Below, in pieces: positions 30,604 to 43,468 of a stretch of DNA of 64,000 nt. The stretch is from NCBI GenBank assembly GCA_039707465.1, contig CM077643.1:42806105-42870104 (forward strand). The letters are read 5' to 3'. Both the position numbers and the translations under genes were made by a program. This DNA comes from Rhabdophis nuchalis (Eukaryota; Chordata; Lepidosauria; Squamata; Natricidae). How positions within the stretch are numbered: the first letter of the stretch is position 1; the number at the start of each line of letters is the position of its first letter. The notes beneath the pieces are model-generated. The model saw nothing but the letters and a program-made list of their open reading frames with translations, was not told where the DNA came from and searched no databases.

Positions 30604-32595
30604 AATTTTAAATCTTCACATGCTCATCAGACATTAAAACGGCATAGAAAACTTCCCACCTCTAAAGCCCTAATATTTTGTTCTATGTGTGCATTTTCCA
30701 CAACCAAGAAAAGGTTGTCTGCATCAGCATTGGATGTTTTGTATTTGGCCATTGTACAAACTGGTTATGCTGATTGCCCAGTAAAGAAGAATAGGTCTTT
30801 ACCCTGCAAGGGTCAAGAAGTAGTACGCAACTACCAATCCAAAATTCATTTGTTGGGGAACTGACTAACTGCTATATGGCAGAGTAACTGATTAAACTGA
30901 GGAAAGGGATTAGAGAAATCATAGTCAAAACCTCAACATTCTTAGTCTCAGGGAATTTTATGATGAGGCTGCTTTAACAGATACAGCTTTGGGCTTTCAT
31001 AGTTTCCATGTCATCACACAGATGATTTTAGAACCATCCAAGAAGTAGATCGTATTCTCCATCTGGCTTTTGTCAAAAAAAAATTTGTATTGTTGTAAAT
31101 TGTCTTGAGGGATGAAGGGTAGAGCAGCTTGGCTGGATTCTTAGAGAGTTAATGCCAGTCAGAAGATGGATCATGGATCCAATTCAAATAATAATTGAGC
31201 TAACAAGTCCATAGTTCAACAATTATAGCAACCTGTTTGTGTGCTGAAGACCCTGGTCTCAATCACAGGCTGAAGAGAACAAACACTTCATTGATTCTCT
31301 GGAGAACTGTGGAGAAAATACCAAGCCAGAGAAACTATCTACAAAAGGCCATTTCTATTGCTCTGACACATCTGCTTTCAGGAACTATCTCTGCTGGATC
31401 CAATTCAGAAATCCCAACTAAAAGGACCAGAAAAAATAAAATTGACTGAGATTTCTGGCAAGCTGTCCCTATTCAGAAGAGACAACAATAATCTAGGAAG
31501 CATGTTTGTATTTACAGAATCTGATTCTTGGACAATGGGCTTTGGTTTTCATAGAATTAGCTAATTCAGATTCATTTTAGGAGATGCCATAGATGTTTAT
31601 GTGTGTGTTGTTGTCTCTGCCCCAAATTCCAAGAGTTGGACTCTGAGCAAGCTTTTTCACATCACTCTTTTGAAAACCGGGCAGCTTTGTTCTTGGGTCT
31701 GCCTTTGAAGATAGGTGCTGTGGAATTTGTTAGCACAACAAGAACTTTTCCTTTCAAAGGATAAGGGAACTAAAAAATATAAAAATTAGATCCAGCCAGT
31801 TGCATTGGGCTGTTCTTTCATTTGTCAGAGGTATTGAGTTTCTTTATTTTAATCTTCCCCAACGTGGCACCTGCCTTGTGCCTCTCTGACTGGAACATGG
31901 TAGATTACTTCAACAGTTCTGCAGGCACCATGTTGGGGAGAAATGGGGAAATTCACACAGATAAAAAACAAGAAGGGGATAAGTGCTCCTTTTATACCTG
32001 TCATCTGAGCAGACAAGTTAGAGGTTTTCACAAAGAAAGGCCAAGAGAGAGGGAGTGGGGAGGGGGGCAGAGCAGAAATCAGTATGAAGCGGTTTTTCTT
32101 CTTCTGAATTGAAATTTGGTTCTCAAAAAGTCTATTTGCTGCTCAATTTCCATAATGCAAACAAGGCAAGCAGCAGCCACAAAAGATGAGTTTGTTTTTC
32201 TTTCTTTTCTTTTTTTTAAAAAAGAGCAAAAGCATTGGAATAGCCCACTCATCTCAATTTAGGAATATATGTAAGGTGTGGGAGAAAAGTTAAGATCGAG
32301 TTGCAACACCACTATCAAAGCTCCATCTATTTCTTTTTCATGTGCAATGTACATCAAAAGCAGGTAGAGCATCACCAGAGGTAGCACTTCTTCTCTTGTC
32401 AACTTCCTGTGACTCAGTTCATCTGATTCCCGTCCTGAGAAGAGGAACGTCCACAATTTTTTCCCTTATGAAGATGGAGACAAAACATTTGTTCAGCTTC
32501 TCCACTATTTCTTTTATTCCACTTAGCTTATCTTTTACTCCTTCATTCTAAGGGACCAAGAGTCTCTCTAGCTAGTTTCTCGCTTCCAATATATC
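30604..32595. other. Unassigned sequence
   Basis: About 2 kb with no gene or recognised repeat. Frames at 31237-31449 and 31822-32112 show no domain. Confidence 0.35.
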
Positions 32596-32599
32596 TGAA

Positions 32600-32629
32600 A
32601 ACAACAACAACAACAACAACAATAATAAC

Positions 32630-32681
<52 letters not shown>

Positions 32682-32840
32682 TTTATTTGTAAACCGCTCC
32701 CTCTCCCCATAGGGACTCGGAGCGGTGCACAGGGAGGATAAAAAACAATAAATATACAAACATATTTAAAAACAGATTAAACGATATTCCTGTGCTAAAA
32801 ATTCCCCATTAAAATACTAAGATTCCCCATAAATTAATAT
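32600..32840 (-). mobile_element. L2 LINE 3' end with (ATT)n tail
   Basis: ACA/AAT arrays (32600-32679) are followed, on the minus strand, by the L2 3' UTR signature GTGCACCGCTCCGAGTCCCT. It corresponds to the copy at 7852-8120. Confidence 0.85.
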
Positions 32841-32849
32841 ATTAAACAA

Positions 32850-33073
32850 TTAACAATAGCATAGACTTATATAGAACTTTATAGTGCTTTATGCCACACT
32901 CTAAACCATTTAGAGAGTCAGCATATTGCCCACAACAATCTTGCTCCTCATTTTACCAACCTCAGAAGGATGGAAGGCTGAATCAACCTTGAGCTGGTCA
33001 GGATTGAACTCCTGGCAGTGGGCAGAGTTAGCCTGCAATACTGCATTTTAACCACTGTGCTACCAGAGCTCCT
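32850..33073 (-). mobile_element. MIR-like tRNA-derived SINE
   Basis: On the minus strand: A-box region GTAGCACAGTGGTTAAAATG, B-box-like GAGTTCAATCC, CCTTCCATCCTTC, AAAATGAGGAGCAAGATTG and TTTAGAGTGTGGCATAAAGC. It ends TATTGTTAAT. It lies next to an L2 3' end, as does the copy at 37253. Confidence 0.75.
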
Positions 33074-33875
33074 TATCTTTCTTCATAAGTTTGGAAATAT
33101 GTTCCTCAAATTTCTTTCTTGTTTTCCTCACTGACTCATTGCATTTCTTTTGTTGAAGTTTATGCTCCTTTTTGTTTTCTTCTTTGGGTCAGGTTTTCCA
33201 CTTTCTAAATGCTAACGTCTTGGCTCTAAAAGCTTCCTTGATCATATACTGAGGACACACCTGTGTCAGCCCCAGGTTATTCAGCTGACAGTGCATGAGT
33301 ATGAGAGAGTGGAATGGATGCAAAAGGCTGGCTTCCAGCCTCTGTCAGCCTTGCATTTGCAGAAATGGATCTTTCTAAGTGCCAGGAGGGCCCTGCTATT
33401 GAGAAAAATCAGCCAGTCAGGTTTGAAATGCTGTCAGATTAGGCCGTTTTCCTTTCTGGACTGATGTTTATCATGGGAAACGATTTAGTTCCCGTAGTTG
33501 GTAACAAAGGGAAAAGGCCATAGCATCTCAGTATGTTGGTCTTACAATACTGTTTATGTGTCTTGATAAACAATTGCCGTGAACTGTATTCTGAGAGGTG
33601 ACCCTACCTGTAGACATAGTGAAGCAGTTACTTTGGACTGCAGGTATATTAAAGGTGAGAGGAAGTTGTTAGTGGAGTGAGTTGTGTGTTGCCAGCTTGC
33701 CAGGCACTGACTAAATTGTGGGGAATAATACAGATGTATGGCCACTTGCAATAAGATTCAACTAGCAGTCTTGTAAGCCTTGGTATATCAAGTAAGAGGC
33801 AAAAGTGTCTTCAGGGCACCTCAGGTGCCTTTTATCTCTAGTAGTGTGAGAGAGACTACCCAATTATTACTGCCT
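33074..33875. other. Unassigned sequence
   Basis: No gene or repeat recognised. Confidence 0.35.
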
Positions 33876-33946
33876 GGAGAGAGAAAGAGAAAGAGAGGGA
33901 AATAGAGAGAGGAGGGGAGGGGAGGGGAGGGAGGGAGGGAGAGGGA

Positions 33947-33984
<38 letters not shown>
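33876..33984. repeat. Purine (GA/GGGA)n tract
   Basis: GAGAGAAAGAGA, GGGGAGGG and GA units, strand-asymmetric. Confidence 0.92.
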
Positions 33985-33990
<6 letters not shown>

Positions 33991-34888
33991 TTTTAGTTTC
34001 CCTTCTGGGAAGTAATTAGTAGTACTTATTTAGGTTCAATGGCATGTAAATAGTTAACCTATATTATGCCATAAGACGCTGCTAGAGGGGGAATCAGCTT
34101 CCCCCAAATCCAAGTAGAAACAACCAATAAACCTTCAAAAACCAGCCTGAGAACCTTGCAGTGAGCTCTTTTATTATGAGCAGTGGATGCACTGCTATAT
34201 TCCCTTAACCCATTAGAAAGTATAAGAACTCTGATTTAGAATAAATTCTTGAGTCCCTCAGTCCATTATATATAAATCTGAAAATTGGGACCGTAGTAAA
34301 TGGAAAAGAAGAAAAATGCCACCAGGGTATGGGTCTGACCTTCACAGCTATCTTTTGGCAACATTTCCTCATTCTTTCTCTGTAGCCATTAGGAAGGTCT
34401 GGAAAATATCTGCTAATTAATGCCAGATCTACCCTTCTTCACAAGCCAGCTGTTTTTATTTCCCCTTTCCTTCCATTACTGCTACTACCTTCTCACCATC
34501 CTTCAAGATTCTTGCCTCCGGGTCGATCTTTCCATTATGCTGAATGAGGCAGGTGTTGAAGGAAACATATATTCATGCTTTGGAAAGGGCAAAGTCATTC
34601 TTAGGTGCATATGCTACCCTCTTGGTGAAATGAGAAAGTTGTTCCATCACCAGTGTGCTTCAGAAGATTTAATTAATCTTCTCTTTGTTGAACGGCAAGG
34701 GCACCACCTTGCTCTGTACTGGAGGTTACAAAATGATTTAGATTTCCCCTTTTTTAGGATAGCTAGGCTAAAGTAGCCCTCCATCTAATTTCAGCCTTCG
34801 TTTAATTCCAAAGGCCCTCTGCAAAGAATCCCTTCAATTTTCCAAGTGATTTGCACCTTCTTTAGTCACCTGGTCTTCAGGTCATAGT
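33985..34888. other. Unassigned sequence, possibly containing old LTR debris
   Basis: Nothing certain. An ACCAATAAACCTTC word near 34124 followed by CTTGCAGTGAGCTC recalls the poly(A) region of an LTR, but no TG...CA ends are found. Confidence 0.25.
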
Positions 34889-34890
34889 GG

Positions 34891-35055
34891 GGGAATAGAA
34901 TAGAATAGAATAGAATAGAATATGAATATGAATATGAATTAAGCATAGGATAGGATAGGATAGGATAGGATAGGATAGGATAGGATAGGAGTAGAATAGA
35001 ATAGAATAGAATGGAATGGAATGGAATGGAATAGAATAGAGTAGAATGGAATAGT
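34891..35055. repeat. (AATAG)n/(GGATA)n pentanucleotide array
   Basis: GAATA, GAATAT, GGATA and GGAAT units in blocks over about 165 bp. Pentanucleotides of the AATAG type are known to be abundant in snake genomes. Confidence 0.95.
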
Positions 35056-35290
35056 TTTGGATTAAACACAAGGAATTTGGTGCAGAAGCTCTCCATGTAA
35101 GGAAGACAACGAGAGAGACAACAAAAACACTTTTTGAACAAACAGTGAAAAAATGAGTGTGAAAAAAAGAATGTATGGCCCCAATTACCTTGACCATTGC
35201 TAAAGGAGCAAATTTAGCCATAGTGAAGTTCAAGCTATAAGAAATTGTAGGTGCCCCATTTGGCAAATGCTAGCAAAAAATAAAATTATC

Positions 35291-35659
35291 CAGTGGTGGA
35301 TTCAGCCAGTTCGCACCTATTCAGGAGAACCGGTTGTTAACTTTCTAAGCAGTTCAGAGAACGGGTTGTTGGAAGAAATCTCATTTTGTTTTTTTCCACT
35401 TTACAGGGCTAATCCTGTAAGGAAGGCAGGAAGGAAACATTCTGGTGTTGTTTCTAACCTAATCTTTATTGCCCTGCTTACAGAAACTGCCTCTCTGGTT
35501 AACCCTTTTTATATTGTAACAGCTAAGGCGAAGCCAACATCGACGTGAGTGACGTTGAGTTGGCCACACCTACGTGGTCACATGACCACTGAGCCCCGCC
35601 TACCCAGCTGGTCATTAGGGCAGAGAACTAGTTGTTAAGTTATTTGAATCCCACCACTG
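35291..35659 (+). mobile_element. hAT element, CAGTGGTGG family
   Basis: Termini CAGTGGTGGATTCA and TTGAATCCCACCACTG. Flanks AAATTATC (35283-35290) and AGTTTATC (35660-35667) match at six of eight positions. It is the inverse of the copy at 12727-13040. The 93-codon frame here and the 87-codon frame there share about 60 similar residues only because the DNA is homologous. Confidence 0.85.
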
Positions 35660-35667
35660 AGTTTATC

Positions 35668-36261
35668 TGTTATGGAAGAAATCCATTCCAATCTACTTTT
35701 TATTTCAGAACTCCTATCTATTTCTCCATTACTGTTCCTGCTCTGTTTCCACCCATGGATATATTTCTCATTAGAACATTTTTATCCTCTTAGTCATTGA
35801 AGCCGGTTGCTCAATCAAGAATCACACTGAAACAAATTACTAGATCTAATATAGATGCACTTATTTAACAGAATAACTAGATTTAATACATTTGTTTCTG
35901 AGCAAGGAAAATTGAAATCAGTGGAAAGGCATTCCAGTTTGCACTTGGCTGTTAGAAAATAAATTAATTAGTAGGTGTTCTCCCTTTAGATGAAACATAA
36001 TTAACTGTTTGAAAAGTTCCCTCTTGAGAGAAGAGATGGAAAATATGTTTCACTTAAGAAAAACAATCTACTTTATTAAGTTAAAATTCAGTTCTAGGTT
36101 TTCATTGCATGAAACCATCTGAAAGCACACTGTTGATAATTTGCATAGGCTCAGAGAGAGTTGAGGAAACAGGGTAGTCGCAGATGAAGGGAAGAGGGAA
36201 ATTTTTGGAACATTCCCTGAGGAAATTTACCTGATTCTAAACTTATGTTTCTAAACATTGA
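35668..36261. other. Unassigned sequence
   Basis: No gene or repeat recognised. Confidence 0.35.
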
Positions 36262-36560
36262 CGCAGTGGCTCAGTGGCTAAGATGCTGACCTTGTCAATC
36301 AGAAGGTCGGCAGTTCAGCAGTTCAAATCCGTACTGTCATGTAATGGAGTGAGCTCCCGTTACTTGTCCCAGCTTCTGCCATCTAGCAGTTCAAAAGCAC
36401 GTAAAAATGCAAGTAGAAAAATAAGAACTACCCTTGGTGGGAAGGTAACAGCGTTCTGTGTGATCACGGAGATGTCTTCAGACAGCACTGGCTCTTCGGC
36501 TTAGAAATGGAGGTGAGCACCACCCCCCTAGCATATATGTGTGAGTAATTTACCTTTACC
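36262..36560 (+). mobile_element. Sauria-type SINE with a small internal deletion
   Basis: tRNA-like head GACGCAGTGGCTCAGTGGCT with B-box-like AGTTCAAATCC, then GAGCTCCCGTTACTTGTCCC, GCAAGTAGAAAAATAAGAAC and GTGGGAAGGTAACAGCG. It ends in TTTACCTTTACC. About 35 bp of the body (the CATGCCGGCCACATG region) and part of the Bov-B-like box are missing. Confidence 0.85.
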
Positions 36561-37252
36561 TTATTTCTCTTTGTGCTGTCAAATACAAACTTTCCCCAAA
36601 CTTTTTGGTCTCTTGCTTTTAGCTATGTTTGAGTTACTCACTAAAGGGGTTTTAATTCATTGTGGGAGGGTCCCTCATTCTTAATTTATCAATGTTGTTT
36701 ATTTTCCATAAGCTGTTCTTCTTTTGGTTGAACTATATGATACAGAAACACTACAGAAAAAGGGGGAAACATGGCTTTATTTGAACTAGCTATGCCTGCC
36801 ACCATTGGCATCAACACATCTGGTTGGCAAATCACGATGTTACATTGATAATTTGTTCCCTAATTTTGACTCAACCTTTCCTCACTTTGAGTTACAGTGG
36901 AATCCACCCTTCCTTGAGTCGACTTGTTTGTTCAAAATCATTCATTCCATTCATTCATTCATTCCATTTGTAGCCAACAACAATTATTTTAATTTGTTTA
37001 TCCAAAGTAAATGACTCCATTAAATTATTGACTCTACTGGAAGGCAATAAATGCTCACAGATGTAATATGCCTTGAACTTGCCACTGGATGGGGTTGGAA
37101 TAAGAATAGAAACTGATTTAACACCCTTAAAGCTAAGACTAACTTACTCAAGTGCTGAGGTGCAGATAAAATGCAACAGTTGGGAACAAGATGGGAAATT
37201 ACTCTTGTTGGGTCATATTTATCCTACTTGGTTTAAGCAAAAGTAGGGACAC
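36561..37252. other. Unassigned sequence
   Basis: A short CATT repeat near 36941-36965, otherwise nothing recognised. Confidence 0.35.
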
Positions 37253-37495
37253 AATTTATCACAATAGCACTTACTGTATATTTACATACCGCTTCAAAGT
37301 GCTTTACAGCCCCCTGTAAGCGGTTTACAGAGTCAGCATTGCCCCTAACAATCTGGGTCCTCATTTTACACACCCCGGAAGGATGGAAGGCTGAGTCAAC
37401 CCTGAACCTGGTGAGATTCAAACTGAAAATTGCAGGCAGCTGGTAGGCAGCAAAAGTAGCCTGCAGTACTGCATTCTAACCACTGCGCCGCCAAG
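37253..37495 (-). mobile_element. MIR-like tRNA-derived SINE
   Basis: On the minus strand: GGCGGCGCAGTGGTTAGAAT head, B-box-like GTTTGAATCTC, CCTTCCATCCTTCCGGGG, AAAATGAGGACCCAGATTG and CTTACAGGGGGCTGTAAAGC. It ends GTGCTATTG. Confidence 0.8.
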
Positions 37496-37518
37496 GCGAG
37501 AAAAGACAATTCACAATA

Positions 37519-37995
37519 AGTTAGGTTTAGGTTTAGGTTTATTGGTTTTTTTATACCGCCCTACTCCTGAAGGACTCAGGGCAGTGTACAGCCAAAATAA
37601 AAAACAAAATATATAAAAGTTAGAAAAAGCTTTTAAAAGGCATAATTAAAAAACATCATTAAAATATTGGCCAAAACGTGGGGAAAAACCCAAACTAACC
37701 CTAATTAAAATAATAAAATTTTAAATTTTAAATGTAAAAAACATGCTTTATGCCAGCCCAGCTTGTTGAAAGACAAAGGTTTTGAGACTGCAGCGGAAGG
37801 TGCGTAAGTCAGGGCTAGTTCTTAATTCCGGGGGCAATTCGTTCCAGAGGGCAGGTGCTCCCACATAGAAGGCTCTCCCCCTGGGTGTCGCCAGTCGACA
37901 TTGTCTAGCCGACGGCACCATGAGGAGATCCTCTCTATGGGAGCATACGTGCCAGTGGGAGGCTCTCGGTGGCAGAAGACGATCTCGTAGGTTGA
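37519..37995 (-). mobile_element. L2 LINE 3' fragment
   Basis: The left edge is a short (CCTAAA)n tail (as TTTAGG on plus), then on the minus strand the 3' UTR signature CCCTGAGTCCTTCAGGAGTA with GGGCGGTATAAAAA. Beyond lies the ORF2 C-terminus: the GAGAGCCTTCTATGTGGGAG region equals the LSVAGPALWNDLPP part in other copies. Diverged, with stops. Confidence 0.85.
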
Positions 37996-38147
37996 GGAAA
38001 TAGTGTTTTTAAATTGACACCAGAAAGCATTCCACTATTTTTTTATCAAATTCTCTCCTAAGAAATCAGGTTGATTCGGTCCCTGATTAATTTCAGAATG
38101 TACAGTCTTATTGGCCAAGTCTTTAATGGATTTTAATGTTGTTAAAG

Positions 38148-38500
38148 AGGACATGGAGGCTTAGTGGCTAAGACTCTGATCTTGTCAATCAGAAAGGTCG
38201 GCAGTTCGGCAGTTTGAATTCCTAGTGCCCAGTAACGGAGTGAACTCCCATTACTTGTCCCAGCTTCTGCCAACCTAGGAGTTCTAAACAATGTAAAAAT
38301 GCAAGTAGAAAAATAGGAACCACCTTTGGTGGGAAGGTAACAGCATTCCGTGAGCCTTCGGCATTTAGTCATGCTGGCCACATGACCACGGAGATATCTT
38401 TGGGCAGCACTGGCTCTTTGGCTTAGAAACGGAGATGAGCACCACCCCCTAGAGTTGGGAACGACTAGCACATATATGTCAGGGGAAACTTTACCTAATG
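38148..38500 (+). mobile_element. Sauria-type SINE, nearly full length
   Basis: Head GGAGGCTTAGTGGCTAAGAC, B-box-like AGTTTGAATTCC, GTTACTTGTCCCAGCTTCTG, GGTGGGAAGGTAACAGCATT, TGCTGGCCACATGACCACGG and AGAGTTGGGAACGACTAGC. It ends AAACTTTACC. The last boxes resemble the Bov-B LINE 3' end, fitting mobilisation by Bov-B. Confidence 0.88.
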
Positions 38501-39747
38501 TTGCTCTAAAGAATATTTTGCCTTGTTCTGAAGAATATTTTATGCCTGCTTTTATTCCATTGCAACTTTATTACCGTCCTACACTGATTCAAGCTGTACC
38601 AATGCTTTGAGGGATTTCATGGACAGAAGAGACATTAACAAATGCTTCCAATAAGAAACAATGCCTAATATTTTCACTCTGCAAATTGAAAAAGAAGCCT
38701 TGATGCTCCTTGCTTTCTTCCTTCCAAAGTCATGAAGCCTAGCACTCCCTACAGATCTATACAAGGGTGGGGAGGGGGGAACAAACATGAATGACTGGAT
38801 CAAGATTCCAATGTCAATTGCAATCTTTGATTAGTGTGGTGGTACAAAGATTTTTGCCTTTCTAAATGATCAAATGTTTTACAGGCTAAATTCAAAGAGA
38901 AATTAAAGCTTGGGTTCCTTTGTGCAGCTCACGGGGTGAAAAAAACCTTGTGGCTGTTGGAGAAATGCACCATTTAGCTTTCAGTTATAGCATCAGGAAG
39001 ACAGGGATATTACGGTGCAACGGACTGGAAAGAACTAGAATTAGTTCACTCAATTAAGTCATGATTAATTTATGTTGGATCTTGTTCTATTGAGTCTATA
39101 AAAACAAAGGCTTTAGTTAACTGGCAGTATTTAGCTTAATAAAAGTAAAGTCTTTAAAGATGACTTCAGGAGAGAGAGAGAGAGAGAAAAAGTAGAAGAC
39201 GGGGAGAGACATTGCCCCACTGCTGACAAAATCAATAGGCTGCAGGATTTCTTTTTAATTTGTGTCAGCACGCGTTAAAATAACTTTACAGCCTAATAAA
39301 AAAAAATGGGGTGAAACACTGTTCAAATGCAGAAGCAGACTCTAAAGGTCTTGACGGAAGAGCTAATCTGGCAGTTCTAGTCAGGCATGTCCCAAATTGC
39401 AAATTAAGTTTACAATGCACAAAAAGTTTCTCCCGGTTCCCAGAGAAGAGTGCAAAGGAAGGTGTTCCACTGGCAGCCAAATCCCATTAAAACAGCTTTC
39501 ATTACACCTGTGAACAGGCTTTGATTACTCTAACGATCTCAGCAAGATAAATGAAAATCACTCTCTGGGTTTTTAATTGCACCAAATGGGTGAGAGAAAG
39601 CCATGCATGTTAGATTGCAGATACTCTGTGTAAGATAAATGCTTCCTGCCATCAGGAACAATTGACCAGAGTGTGTTAAAACTGTCCAGATTGGGATGGG
39701 AGATTACTTTCACCCCCCAAGCCCCCATGAACAGTAAACTGAAGCCC
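38501..39747. other. Unassigned sequence
   Basis: A short GA run near 39171-39190. The segment 39230-39600 has no repeat features and mixed composition; see findings. No gene recognised. Confidence 0.35.
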
Positions 39748-39995
39748 AATCAGAAGAGAGATGGAAGGGATCTTGGACGTCTTCTAGTCCAACTCCCTGC
39801 TCAAGTAGGAGACATGTCATTTCAGACACGTAGCTGTCCAGTCTCTTCTTTAAAAAGTGATGGATCACCCACAACTTCTGAAGGCAAACAGTTCCACTGG
39901 TTAATTGTTCCCAGTGTTAGAAAGTTTCTCCTTAATTCCAGGTTGCTTCTCTCTTTGATTAGTTTCTATCCATTGTTTCTTGTTTCTTGCCTTTT
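39748..39995 (-). mobile_element. CR1 LINE 3' fragment
   Basis: The CR1 3' UTR in reverse (AGTCCAACTCCCTGCTCAAG) followed by the ORF2 C-terminal coding region (on minus, GGAACTGTTTGCC...). Old copy with no usable frame. Confidence 0.8.
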
Positions 39996-40772
39996 GATGC
40001 TTTGGAAAAATAATCTATTTTGTGCTTTGGAAAATAAATTATTTTATTAATAAAATAATATATTTTATTTATTTATTTTTAGAGTAAATAGTTTATTTTC
40101 TAATAATTCATTTATTCTTTCTTTCATCGCTACTGACTTTCAAATACAGCTGATCAAACATTGTTATTTTGACAAGTGTGTACATTCTGTTTTTCCTCAA
40201 TGGGCAGGAATTCCCCATTTTCATTTTATTTTTCAGAGAACTCTTTCAAAGAAGAATTTTGATTTTTCCTATCCATCACCCAAGCCTTATCATTTATTTG
40301 ATAGAAATTCCACTGGGACAATAAATCTCATGCTAGTATGGTTTCATTCTGACTCAAGGATAGATGGAATCTCAGTGATGGCTCTCTTTACCTCTAACCT
40401 TCCTTATCAGGTCAGCTAACCTCCTATTAAACCTCCACACTAGCTCTCTGGAGGGCTTTAGAAAAGATTATCTTACACCCAAGAATATTGGTGCTATTGA
40501 TTGGTGGGATGGTGCTGTGATTGCTTGTTTAGATTTTGCTTTTTGTATTATTTTAGTTCTATTTCTTGGAAGAAGAAGAATTATAAACTCCACAGAATCT
40601 TTATCCTGGAACAACATTCAAGATTAGGTCAAGGCATGCACACATTCATATAGAAATTCTGACCCACCATAAATCTTTTGAGATAGTCCCCACATGCAGC
40701 AATATTATCAAAAGTCAGAAGCAAAAAACTCATCTTATCTAGAAATAGCAAGATGGGAATAGATAATAGTTA
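39996..40772. other. Unassigned AT-rich sequence
   Basis: TTTA-rich tract at 40040-40090. No gene recognised. Confidence 0.35.
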
Positions 40773-41237
40773 ATGCCACTGTATAGTGCCTTGGTAAGGC
40801 CACACTTGGAATACTGCATACAGTTTTGGTCGCCACGATGTAAAAAAGACGTGGAGACTCTGGAAAGAGTGCAGAGAAGAGCAACCAAGATGATTAGGGG
40901 ACTGGAGGCTAAAACATATGAAGAACGGTTGCAGGAACTGGGTATGTCTAGTTTGATGAAGAGAAGGACCAGGGGAGACATGATAGCAGTGTTCCGATAT
41001 CTCAGAGGGTGCCACAAAGAAGAGGGAGTCAAACTATTCTCCAAGGCACCTGGGGGCAGGACAAGAAGCAATGGGTGGAAACTAATCAAGGAGAGAAGCA
41101 ACTTAGAACTAAGGAGAAATTTCCTGACAGTTAGAACAATTAACCTCTGGAACAGCTTGCCTCCAGAAGTTGTGAATGCCCCAACCCTGGAAGTCTTTAA
41201 GAAGATGTTAGATAGCCATTTGTCTGAAATGGTATAA
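40773..41237 (+). pseudogene. CR1 ORF2 C-terminal remnant
   Basis: A 154-residue open frame: [79 protein letters not shown], ending DSHLSEMV. This is the natural end of CR1 ORF2 and shows what the copies at 4908 and 54567 lose. No RT core or endonuclease, so not functional alone. Confidence 0.88.
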
Positions 41238-41309
41238 AGTTCCTGCCCACGCAGGGGGTTGGACTAGAAGACCTACAAGGTCCCTTCCAACTCTGCTATT
41301 GTATTGTAT
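40773..41309 (+). mobile_element. CR1 LINE 3' fragment with complete 3' end
   Basis: Contains the ORF2 C-terminus and the 3' UTR GGGTTGGACTAGAAGACCT, ending CTCTGCTATTGTATTGTATT. The frame-shifting deletion of the copies at 4626 and 54297 is absent. 5' truncated. Confidence 0.92.
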
Positions 41310-43468
41310 TAAGATGTTCATGTCTCCACCCAAGAAATAGGTGCCTACATGTAAGTGCACTTAGGTTTTCTGCACCTCAAAACATAATTAAGATGCCAAT
41401 TATGGATTGTCCTGTGTAACATTTATTGAGCAACTTCCCTACCAAATTTCATTTTTATTTAGCAATGTTCACAAGTCCCATTCTTTAAAGGGGTACTGAG
41501 TGTATTTAACAATCTAGTACATGATGTCATCACCTGCTTGTGAGGAGAGCAGGACCAGCAATTGGAAAATAAATTGGAAAATAAACAGATGGAGGACTGG
41601 GGAAATTCTTTGGCAATGCATTAAAGAAAAGAGGAAACTTATGGTTTCTGGAGTAGCAGAGTAGCCATTCCCGTGTCCATTTTTGAAACATTGGAAAGAA
41701 CAATTGTCTCTTGTTCTTCACATCAGCAAGCTTCCAGTTTCCAGTTAGTTAACCCTAACCCTAACCCTCTAATATATAAATTGGCTTTTGGCTTCATCAT
41801 ATGAACCAAAAATAGTTTGCTTTACTTTTGTTTCAATAAAGGCAATCAGTTCTTACATACAGATGCCTCAGCCTTTTGACTGCAGTCTTGCAGTCTTCCC
41901 TACTTCCATCCTGTCTGTCTGTCTGCCTGCCTGCACTCTCTCTCTCTCTCGCTCTCTCTCTTCATTTTTGCTTGATCACCTTTCTTCCACAACATGTCTA
42001 ATGATCGAGGAAGCTGAGTTATCAAAAAAGGATTGTTGGCCAATCAATGACTTCTTAGAAGTTACATTTAACCATAAACAGCTGCCACAATCCTCTACAG
42101 TCAGGCTAAATTATCTTAATCCAATCCATTTAGCTCAAAAGATGCTAAGATGTAAAGACCCTTACATTATAGTGTAAAGAACCTTACATTATACGTATTA
42201 CCAAACAACAATCTCAATAATAATCCCATTTTCCCCATATCTAGTCCTCCAGAAAATGAAATCTAGAGGACAACTGAATTCAGAAGGACAAGCGAACAAG
42301 CAAGTTGCTTCATTAAACATATCTCTCAAACACTAACCACAGTTTCAATAACCAAGCTAGACCTATTTACTGCCTCTCTGGCCAGTGAAGAAGCAGCTAG
42401 TAATGACAAAAAGCCTTATCAGTGTGCTTCTAGTTCTGTGATTCATGGAATCTACTAACTCCTTGATCAAAATGGGCAGGAAGGAATTCTTCATTTCCCA
42501 ATGATTATGTAATGATTCCTTTGGATCTAGTTAATGTGAATGTATGTTGCCAGAATCATAGGTATAAAATATTTGACTGGGGTAGTGGCTGATTCCTTAA
42601 GCATTCACATCAATATGTTTGACCTATTCATATATTGAGCTCAGCAGATGCATTCATATACCTATGTCTGAAAATGTTAACTTTTAGGTTCTTTTGTCTC
42701 ACTGTTTTATGGTACAATTCAGTCCATTCACCTATTTATAATCCAATAGATTGTGTGAATTCAGAAAACAGATTACTCAATAAGCAATCTAAGAAGGTTC
42801 TGTGAACCTGAGTACAGCCAGTGTGTAATGTAGTTGTAAATATGGTTAATCTCTTGGCTGGGATAATGGAGACCCAGCAACAAACTCAGGGGTTTGCCAA
42901 CTATAGTTCATGGAACAAAACCAGTTCCATGCATCAGCTGAGCTCCTAAGGCAAGGATCAGGCTCCAGGAATAGGGTGACCTGGGCAATGGCAGTCTATC
43001 AGTGGCTGTAGTGGGCCACCATTGTCCAACAACTGTTGCACTCCTTGGCTTGCAAACCTGTAATTCACACTAGTGAAGGAGGGGTGGGACCTAGTCCTTT
43101 AGAGACTAAGTTTGCCAACTCGTGATCTAGTCCAAGAGAGTCAATCACTACCTCCCAACCCAATCTATTTAATAGGGCCATTGTTGGGATAAAATGAGGA
43201 AGACCATACCCCCCCCAAGCAATCTCAAGATCCCAGATGGATATAAATGTAATATACAATTTAATATAATATAAATTTAATATAAAACACTACCAAGTTC
43301 CATTCCCAAATGTTCTAACACTCCTAGCATATTCCAACAGTTCCAAAATTGGACATAGAGTGTTTCCCAATGTCATGTTCCCATTTCAGGTTCATACATA
43401 GCTGATATTTTAATGTAGAGGGAATGACAAAATTGTTCGATCTTGCCTTCCTTAGTTAACAAGACACT
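41310..43468. other. Mostly unassigned sequence
   Basis: Holds three telomere-like CCCTAA units (41751-41768) and a CTGT/CT tract (41911-41961). Otherwise no gene or family recognised over about 2.1 kb. Confidence 0.35.
41751..41768. repeat. Short interstitial telomere-like repeat
   Basis: Three AACCCT units in a row. Too short to mean a former chromosome end. Confidence 0.7.

Noticed and set aside
41751..41768. Former telomere or chromosome fusion point
   Set aside because: Only three units; such short runs occur by chance or as LINE tails.
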